Assembly: GCA_014529385.2 (NCBI GenBank)
Contig: CM043965.1
Location: 61,216,933-61,280,932 of the forward strand
Length of the DNA stretch: 64,000 nucleotides
DNA from: Adiantum capillus-veneris
Taxonomy: Eukaryota > Streptophyta > Polypodiopsida > Polypodiales > Pteridaceae
Direction of reading: 5' to 3'
In this document: piece after piece, positions 59,001 through 64,000 of the stretch
Layout of the letters: each line of letters begins with the position of its first letter
How positions within the stretch are numbered: the first letter of the stretch is position 1
The notes under the pieces: generated by a model
Database searches by the model: none
Told to the model about the DNA's origin: nothing
Seen by the model: only the letters and a program-made list of their open reading frames with translations
Program-made: the position numbers and the translations under genes

Positions 59001-59250
59001 GGGAATCAAAGAAGAGATGCCTGTGTTATATTGTGATAGTCAAAGTGCTATACAATTGACTCGCAATCCAGTTTATCACTCAAAGACAAAGCATGTGGAT
59101 GTGAAGTATCATTTCATCAGGGAAATGCTCGAGGATAAGAAACTTCAGCTTGTCAAAGTTCACACCCCAGAAAATCCTGCTGATCTACTGACAAAAGGAC
59201 TTCCCTCAGAGAGCTTTGCGCATTTTCGCAAGCAGTTAGGTGTAGGGTAG
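55999..59250 (+). CDS. pol: Copia pol: protease, integrase, RT, RNase H (complete)
   Basis: The frame is open from before 55999 to the TAG at 59248. Counting from residue 1 at 55999: protease WIIDSGA with Asp76; the pre-integrase zinc region (H204, H209, C235, C238); integrase core D265, D328, E364 with 35 residues between the last two; RT with the KARLVAKGF, MDVKTTFLHGDL and SLYGLKQSPRAWY blocks and YVDD at 765-768; RNase H with FTDSDYAGD, STTEAEYVAAS, YCDSQSAI and HVDVKYHFIRE. Domain order (integrase before RT) is diagnostic of Copia. All catalytic residues are present. The C terminus ends DLLTKGLPSESFAHFRKQLG, the usual Copia ending. Confidence 0.96.
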   Translation: MKRDCREWKAEKGKEKAEEHGEKNKSSVKIQEINVTNTVAEDDSLVSGDIYFLKNTMDSALLTASDGNALSDWIIDSGASLHVSPNKEWFTSYVTTKDHVRLGNGQTCEILGVGDVQLKFQNGSSFTLKNVRHVPAITKSLISTGLLDDAGYVTTFGQNMWKISKGSMTVAHGVKSGGLYMIYVSNVSKNVINVTEHPNVSLWHSRLGHMSKKGMEILSRSGYLPGFSFNDFEFCEHCLYGKQTQQPHKHIISRRDTQLALVHIDLCGPMPNLSLGGASYFMTFIDDYSRKVWVYFLKHKDEAFSVFKTFVTLVENQSGKKLKCLRTDNGGEYVSKAFQDFCESKGIKRELTAPYNPPQNGVAERMNRTIQEKVRSMLSNAQLPNGFWVEAVSTAVHLVNRSPSKFLQKDSVPEMVWSGKVPSYKHLRVFGYEAYTHVAKEFRNKLEPKSRKCIFLGYGNSGEMGYRLWDPESRKVIRSNGIHFNEAKYHSKPEKVEEIRRVVFQEDGPARARQNVRAQEEQGQDRLEPQVVAEPEPPIVRRSGRVTRPPDRFVPSMNYVMLTDCNEPSCYKEAVQMKDSGNWQLAMQSEMTALHKNHTWKLVKLPRGKKALPCKWVYRYKITAHDSQPKYKARLVAKGFKQKQGIDFDEVFSPVVKMTTLRCFLALVAILDLVLHQMDVKTTFLHGDLDVEIYMQQREGFVEKGKEDWVCQLLKSLYGLKQSPRAWYHKLHKFMLSQGYKCSEFDHCLYTKKAKDGSWLILILYVDDMLIAGKHLEEISALKSKMAKSFDMKDMGEANHILGMRIERHRSKKLIWLSQTEYIDKVLQRFNMEKGKALSVPLPPYVKLSKQDCPMSEEEQAEMDKIPYASAMGSLMYAMIATRPDIAFAVGVVSRYMSNPGKKHWEAVKGILRYLKATKSMRICYGSQELSVKGFTDSDYAGDLDNRRSTSGYVFTLAGGAVSWRSRLQDCVTQSTTEAEYVAASEACKESIWLNRLVTDLGIKEEMPVLYCDSQSAIQLTRNPVYHSKTKHVDVKYHFIREMLEDKKLQLVKVHTPENPADLLTKGLPSESFAHFRKQLGVG

Positions 59251-59328
59251 TACATCACTTCTCTACATCTCTTGTATATTAGCTTGTATAGTAGCTTCTC
59301 TCACACTTAAAGTACCACATTGGACTTT

Positions 59329-59339
59329 AAGTGGGAGGT
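59329..59339 (+). other. Polypurine tract of the Copia element
   Basis: AAGTGGGAGGT directly before the TGTTGGGG of the 3' LTR. Confidence 0.85.
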
Positions 59340-59526
59340 TGTTGGGGTATAAAGCCCAATGTGGTCGCCCAGGTAAGTGGGCGGGCCGCCAGGTATGTAC
59401 ACATATTCTTTTGTAAAAACCTAATAAGAACTCACTATGCTCTACACATTATAGTAGAGCGAGTTCACCATATTGTCGTGCTCTTCTTCTCGTACTCTCT
59501 CTCGCGTCGCTCTTCCGCTCGTACTC

Positions 59527-59528
<2 letters not shown>
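59340..59528 (+). repeat. Copia 3' LTR (189 bp)
   Basis: Five differences from 54020-54208. It ends GTACTCCT and is followed at once by (GA)n. Confidence 0.92.
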
Positions 59529-59598
<70 letters not shown>

Positions 59599-59710
59599 CT
59601 GCGAACTGCTTGTCGAGAAGGTGGTATGGTCAATCGAGGGAACTGTTTCTATTGTGAGCAGAACAATCTCAAGAGTCTTGCTAAGAGAGAGCTATTACAA
59701 ATGCCATGAT

Positions 59711-59748
<38 letters not shown>

Positions 59749-59828
59749 CTGCGAACTGCTTGTCGAGAAGGTGGTATGGCCAATCGAGGGAACTGCTTTT
59801 GTTGCGAGCTGCTTCTGTCGATTTTAAT
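59529..59828. repeat. Continuation of the GA array right of the Copia element
   Basis: (GA)n, then a B-type segment (59595-59711), (GA)n, then a C-type segment that diverges after CTGCTTCTGTCGATTTTAAT. The last segment before the insertion is C-type, so an A-type segment is missing from the regular order at the insertion point. Confidence 0.88.
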
Positions 59829-59998
59829 TTGACAGCGTAGCTTTTGGTCATAGTTTTTTTTAGACGGCGCAACTTTTATTTTTAGAGCGTTTCAGTGCTG
59901 CGTAGTTTTCTTTAGAGCTGGTAAGCACTGCCCACGTGGTCTAATGAGAGGCCAAGTGTGTTGAAATCACCACTACGGTAACGAAGTAATAAGAATTT

Positions 59999-60464
59999 GG
60001 GAAAATTACCAAAATACCCCTCTAATTTGAGGAAATTGCCAAAATACCCCTCAAATTTCAAAATTTCCCAAAATACCCTTGTATCTATTTTGGTTGGATT
60101 GTTCAAGATTTTCTACTCTTCATTCGTTTTTGACAATTGAGATCCATTTTTGAGTGCTTAGCATGTAATTTTTCACCAGTTACCATCGCAAAAAAGGCAA
60201 TTATGTTTCAAAATAATGAAGCAATTCATCTCCAAAGCCTACGTAACCAACTCAAATTGTAGTTTTAGCATCTTGTACTGTAGACAATCACTCTTCTTAT
60301 GAAGACCTACAAAAAAAAATAATTTTTCGAGAAATTTACTCTCACAACCAGGGGTATTTCGGGAATTTTGGAAAATTTGAAGGGCATTTTGGGAATTTAT
60401 GACAAAATATTGGGGGTATTTTGGGAATTTCCTCAAATTAGAGGGGTATTTTGGTAATTTTCCC
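59999..60464. mobile_element. Mutator-like MITE, copy 1
   Basis: 466 bp with terminal inverted repeats beginning GGGAAAATTACCAAAATACC, flanked on both sides by TAAGAATTT (59990-59998 and 60465-60473). A 9-bp target duplication is typical of the Mutator superfamily. No coding capacity. Its interior is the reverse complement of copy 2. Confidence 0.9.
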
Positions 60465-60473
60465 TAAGAATTT

Positions 60474-61648
60474 CACCCTCCCTAAGTGAAACAAGGTTAC
60501 TTTAGGGTTTGCGGAGCTGAGCAGGGAGTCCGCACACCGGTGTCTGCTGGTTTGCCCCCTCACTCATGAGCAGGAAGCTCCAGGATCAGCAGTTGGCTCG
60601 GTTTGCATGGCTAGGGTTGGGAGGCTGTTGAGGTCATGGCGTCTGCCCATCAGCTGGGCGTGAGTCTAACTTGGGAGGGGTCGCTTGGGCATTTGGCCTG
60701 CATCACCTCTCACCTTCTTGTGCTACTCAGAGGTGCCCTTATTTTTGGAACATGGGACCTCTCACGAGTGCAAGTTTCGTCTACATCGGGTTTGGTGGTG
60801 CAACCGTGGTGCAATTGGAGTGGAGGGTGATAAACCTCCCCTCGTTTGGTGTGCTCGTTGGCCGTGCTAATCTGCTTTCGATTCTGACTGTTGCTATAAG
60901 GTATTCTTCACGCGGTTGTGATTTATTGCCTCGGGCATACTGGTTGAGGTGGAAGAGTCATACTTGTTTGCCCATGGTTGTCTTGGTCCATGTGGTGCTT
61001 GGGTTTGGCCTCATGTAAAAGCCCTGGTTGGATGTTGGGCTTGGCTCCTTCTGCCTTGTCGAGGCCGTTGGGTGTGTGGTGGCAACTCATATCGAGCAGT
61101 GGCAACCACTACAGGCTTTTGGCTTGTTGCTAAGTGTGTTGCTGTTGGTCATTGGATTCCATGTAAAAAGCCAGATTATGGACTATTATTTGCAAAGTTT
61201 TAATGTTTTTTTATACGGTTACGACTCCACGTAAAGTCTGGTTTATCATATCATAGATGTTTGTAAGGATTTGTTGGTCAAGCACAAATCCTTACAAACA
61301 TCTATGATATGAGGGTGAGTCTATTGTGAGTGGCAATCCTGATGATCTTGGTGGCACATTTTGGGGCCGTGAGTCTGTGATGGTCGGTATGCTTTTTGGT
61401 TGCTCAATGGTTGGGGAAGGCTCTCTCTTTGGTGGTTTGTTGGACCTCATGGCAGATTCCATGCATGAGGATATTGTGTATTTTTCCTTCTCCTTTTAAT
61501 CTATCCACTAGTTGGTGGTGGTTTTGCAAAAAAAGAAAACAGAAGTTCACCCTCCCTTTACCCTAAAACTTTGTAATACATCTCATCCTTTTCTTAACCC
61601 TCCCTTTACCTCGAAACTTCAAACGCCAGCACAATGTGTGTTGTTTCA
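60474..61648. other. GT-rich stretch between the two MITEs
   Basis: The stretch is richer in G and C than its surroundings. Short plus-strand frames (for example 60671-61018) have no recognised similarity. CATGTAAAAGCC-type phrases recur at about 61010 and 61160. The end near 61510-61545 (GCAAAAAAAGAAAA) resembles the 3' tail of a non-LTR element, but no RT is seen. Confidence 0.4.
61246..61312. repeat. Perfect 29-bp-arm hairpin
   Basis: Arms 61246-61274 and 61284-61312 are exact reverse complements, separated by the nine bases TGGTCAAGC. The arm contains ATGTTTGTAAGGATTTGT. Nothing around it marks it as part of the MITEs. Confidence 0.92.
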
Positions 61649-61657
61649 TTTTAATAA

Positions 61658-62051
61658 GGGAAAATTACCAAAATACCCCTCTAATTTGTGGAAATTCCCA
61701 AAATACCTTTGATATTTTGTCATAAATTTCCAAAATGCCCTTGATTGTGAGTAAATTTCTCCAAAAATAATTTTTTTTTGTAGGTCTTCACAAGAAGAGT
61801 GATTGTCTATCGTATAAGATGCTAAAACTACAATTTGAGTTGGTTATGTAGGCTTGGAGATGAATTGCTTCATTATTTTTAAACGTAATTGCCTTTTTTG
61901 TGATGGTAACTGGTGACAAATTACATGTTGAGCACTCAAAAATTGATCTCAATTGTCAAAAACGAATGAAGATTAGAAAATCTTGAACAATCCAACCAAA
62001 GGGTATTTTGGGAATTTTCTCAAATTAGAGAGGTATTTTGGTAATTTTCCC
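61658..62051. mobile_element. Mutator-like MITE, copy 2 (opposite orientation)
   Basis: 394 bp, same terminal repeats as copy 1, flanked by TTTTAATAA on both sides (61649-61657 and 62052-62060). The interior matches copy 1 in reverse complement (for example GTAGGTCTTCACAAGAAGAG). It is shorter mainly because one end has lost part of the sub-terminal repeat. Confidence 0.9.
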
Positions 62052-62060
62052 TTTTAATAA

Positions 62061-62850
62061 ATATATTTTAAAACATAGTAATAATAACATAAACCAATGA
62101 TAAACATCCACAAAATCTATTACACAACCACCTCGCAAAGCTTTCATGGGTGAGTCCCCATTCTTCTTTCCTTACGCCACTCTGAAGGCAAATAAACCAT
62201 TGGTAAGTCTAACTTAACTAGGATCATATTAAGGTCATAGTTACATCTTGTAACAATTTCTAGTTTCTTTTTTCTATAAACTTTATGGGATCCTCTACTA
62301 ACTCCCATAGGATTGTATGGGATCCTGTACTACTAAATTGTTGCTACCCTTCCAAGGTCAAATTGATTAATTCAAACCTTTTAATCAAAAACTTAAAAGA
62401 GCTCCCTTGAATATCTTACTTTCCTCTTCCATATTTTGTTGTTATAATACGTTATCTTCACTTTTTTTCATAATTGCTTTTGCTATTGTCAAATGAATGT
62501 AATACATTTGGAACTAAAATCTTTGCTAAAAGACGAGACTCCCTAGTTTTTCTACAACTATAGCTACTTTTAATATAGGATTATTCATTTTCCATCATTA
62601 AACATTTGGCCTAAAGCATATATCACCAATACTTCTACTGCATGCTGTTTAAAATCAAGTTTATTGTATCAACTTTAATGCTGTGGATCAACATATTTCT
62701 AATGTTACTTGTTCTAGTCTTTTTTTTCACCTTTATTACCCGTTAACTTATCAAATTAATCTGATGATGATTCATAAATAGACCTTTCGGCAAACAATAA
62801 TGCAACCTTCTCAATCTTTATCGGCAACTCTTTCAACAAGTCTCGGGTGC
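62061..62850. other. AT-rich stretch without recognised features
   Basis: No long frame, repeat or element end is visible. Confidence 0.5.
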
Positions 62851-62878
62851 CTTAGAGGGCCCCATCAGGCCATCATAT

Positions 62879-63140
62879 ATGTCAATGTGGCAAGTTGTTG
62901 AGCCGTAAATGTGCACTATTTCGTAGGCTAGCACTAAGGTCTAGGAGAGTTAAAGGGTTGCCTAGGAGGAGGCACTAAAGGGCATGGGAAAGCTATAAAT
63001 AAGGCTTCTATGAACCAAGAAGTAGTTGTGTCCTTTGGTCTCTCTCTATCTCTTTTCTCTATCTCGTCAGCTTGCTCACGCTCTCTCTCTAACCGCCACC
63101 TTCTCTCTCTCTCTTGATTATGGGCAAAGGGGCTAACACA
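62879..63140 (+). repeat. Possible 5' LTR of another element (tentative)
   Basis: A TATA box (TATAAAT, 62994-63000) is followed by a CT-rich leader. The stretch ends GGCTAACACA at 63140, and TGGCGATCCCTG follows at once, as a primer binding site would. The start is uncertain (TGTCAATGTGGC near 62879 is one option). No second copy lies in the window, so this is a proposal only. Confidence 0.3.
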
Positions 63141-63152
63141 TGGCGATCCCTG

Positions 63153-64000
63153 TTGGTTGTCTCCTTATGGAGATGGGCTTGAACTTAGGGTACCTAGAGA
63201 GAAATGGCGAGGCGGTTACAACAGATACTCCAAAGTCCTTCGTTCGCAACGCGTGAGTTCAATTCTATAGGTGTTTTAATATTTTGCACATACAAAATTG
63301 TTTTTTGTTGTCTCGCATGGCGGCATGGATCGCGGTGAGCTTTGAACATGCTACACGACGGTTGGAACAGACTGGCGCCACCATATGATGTATGGTAAGA
63401 GTAACTAGTTAAATATTTTCAGTTATTTTTGTTGTGAGGTTAGCATAACGACGAGGCGAGAAAGCGATCGGCTGTAGCGATTTCTGTGTGCAGGGATAAG
63501 GTAGTGCATCAACAAATATTGAGCACTCTAAGGCACAACCCCCCCGGGTAATTAACCCTCTGTTGAATTATTTGCATAACAAACATGCTATTTAAGTTTC
63601 TGTGTAGCAGCTGACTATGAGAAAGCAGCGAGTGTTGCAAGGATTTCCATGCATGAGCAAAGAGGGAGGCCATCCTATGACGTTAAGAGTAGGAATGATC
63701 AATAGAGGCTCGTAATCAACTACTTGATAACCTGAGTGTATTCAAAACTGCACATTTAACATATAATTATCTGTATATTTTGTGTGAGCGCTGCATAACA
63801 GGCGAATACAAGGACGCAATCAGTTGCATGCATTTTTGTGCGCAAGACCAGACAGTAGTAGCAGAGTCAAAGTGGAACCGCTTTGAGACGAGAATCCACG
63901 AGATAAGCCGAGCCTAGGGGACTTAAGGTAGGGCAATCACCGACTGCAAAATTGTTGTGTGCAATAGACGATGAAGAAGGTTGCCTCAAGGTGGTTGCTT
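63153..64000. other. Right end of window, unclassified
   Basis: Loose repetition of AT-rich phrases followed by GCATAACGACGAGGCGAGAAAG- or GCATAACAGGCGAATACAAG-like phrases (near 63430, 63600 and 63790) suggests a degraded tandem repeat. No protein domain is recognised. Confidence 0.35.

Larger units (their letters stand above)
54020..59528 (+). mobile_element. Ty1/Copia element inside the GA array, nearly intact
   Basis: LTRs of 189 bp (54020-54208, 59340-59528) differ at five positions by eye, so the insertion is young. A perfect initiator-tRNA-Met primer site, gag, full pol in Copia order and a polypurine tract are present. Both ends lie in (GA)n, so the 5-bp target duplication cannot be distinguished from the repeat. 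The 5' LTR begins TTTT where the 3' copy has TGTT. One frame change in gag-pol is the only obvious defect. Confidence 0.95.

Noticed and set aside
59999-62051. The two MITEs as ends of one composite transposon
   Set aside because: Each copy has its own, different 9-bp target duplication, which shows independent insertion.

Overview
The window looks like nuclear DNA of a land plant with a large, transposon-rich genome. Almost everything recognisable is plant-type mobile DNA: four LTR-retrotransposons complete enough to show both ends or most of their coding region, a fragment of a fifth, a broken Helitron, two MITEs, and a large (GA)n-bearing tandem array. No bacterial-style operon, rRNA or organellar gene cluster is present. 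The clade is an inference: the mixture of chromoviruses, Tat-type Gypsy elements with extra modules, a Copia element and long GA tracts would fit a fern, lycophyte or other large-genome plant, but no diagnostic host gene is visible.

Layout. 1-500 is unclassified flank. 501-18213 is a 17.7-kb, heavily mutated Ty3/Gypsy element (element A) with 914/921-bp LTRs, a tRNA-Asp-like primer site, gag and pol in pieces, a duplicated zinc-binding module before integrase, and an additional ~1,190-codon reading frame (ORF3) between pol and the 3' LTR. Both gag and ORF3 are preceded by arrays of ~280-bp repeats centred on the same 22-bp palindrome. 19116-24951 is a 5.8-kb chromovirus (element B) with LTRs of only 115 bp. 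25328-31026 is a chromovirus deletion derivative (element D) with a perfect 5-bp target duplication. It keeps the gag start, RNase H, integrase and chromodomain and has lost the rest.

31027-36207 is the least transposon-like stretch. It holds a predicted two-exon gene of 215 residues on the minus strand, a GIY-YIG-nuclease-like remnant just downstream of it, a very small ORF with a signal-peptide-like start, and a CpG-richer patch. 36208-36996 is the 3' end of a second mini-LTR chromovirus on the minus strand. 36997-45818 is a young minus-strand Tat-type Gypsy element (element C) with an intact 1,400-residue pol, two RNase H domains, a gag with one stop codon, and a 5' LTR cut short. It abuts a truncated Helitron Rep/helicase pseudogene (about 45819-49726, minus).

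51012-54019 and 59529-59828 form a higher-order tandem array in which three sub-monomers (A, B, C) alternate with long (GA)n tracts. A 5.5-kb, nearly intact Ty1/Copia element (54020-59528) sits inside it. To the right lie two copies of one Mutator-like MITE in opposite orientations (59999-60464 and 61658-62051), each with its own 9-bp target duplication, and between them a perfect 29-bp-arm hairpin. The last ~2 kb holds a possible start of another LTR element.

The genes do not work together as a pathway; each element is or was a self-contained replication unit. The features most likely to be undescribed are the palindrome-cored repeats and ORF3 of element A, its duplicated integrase zinc module, the ABC-(GA)n higher-order array, the mini-LTR chromovirus family, and the spliced gene with the neighbouring GIY-YIG remnant.
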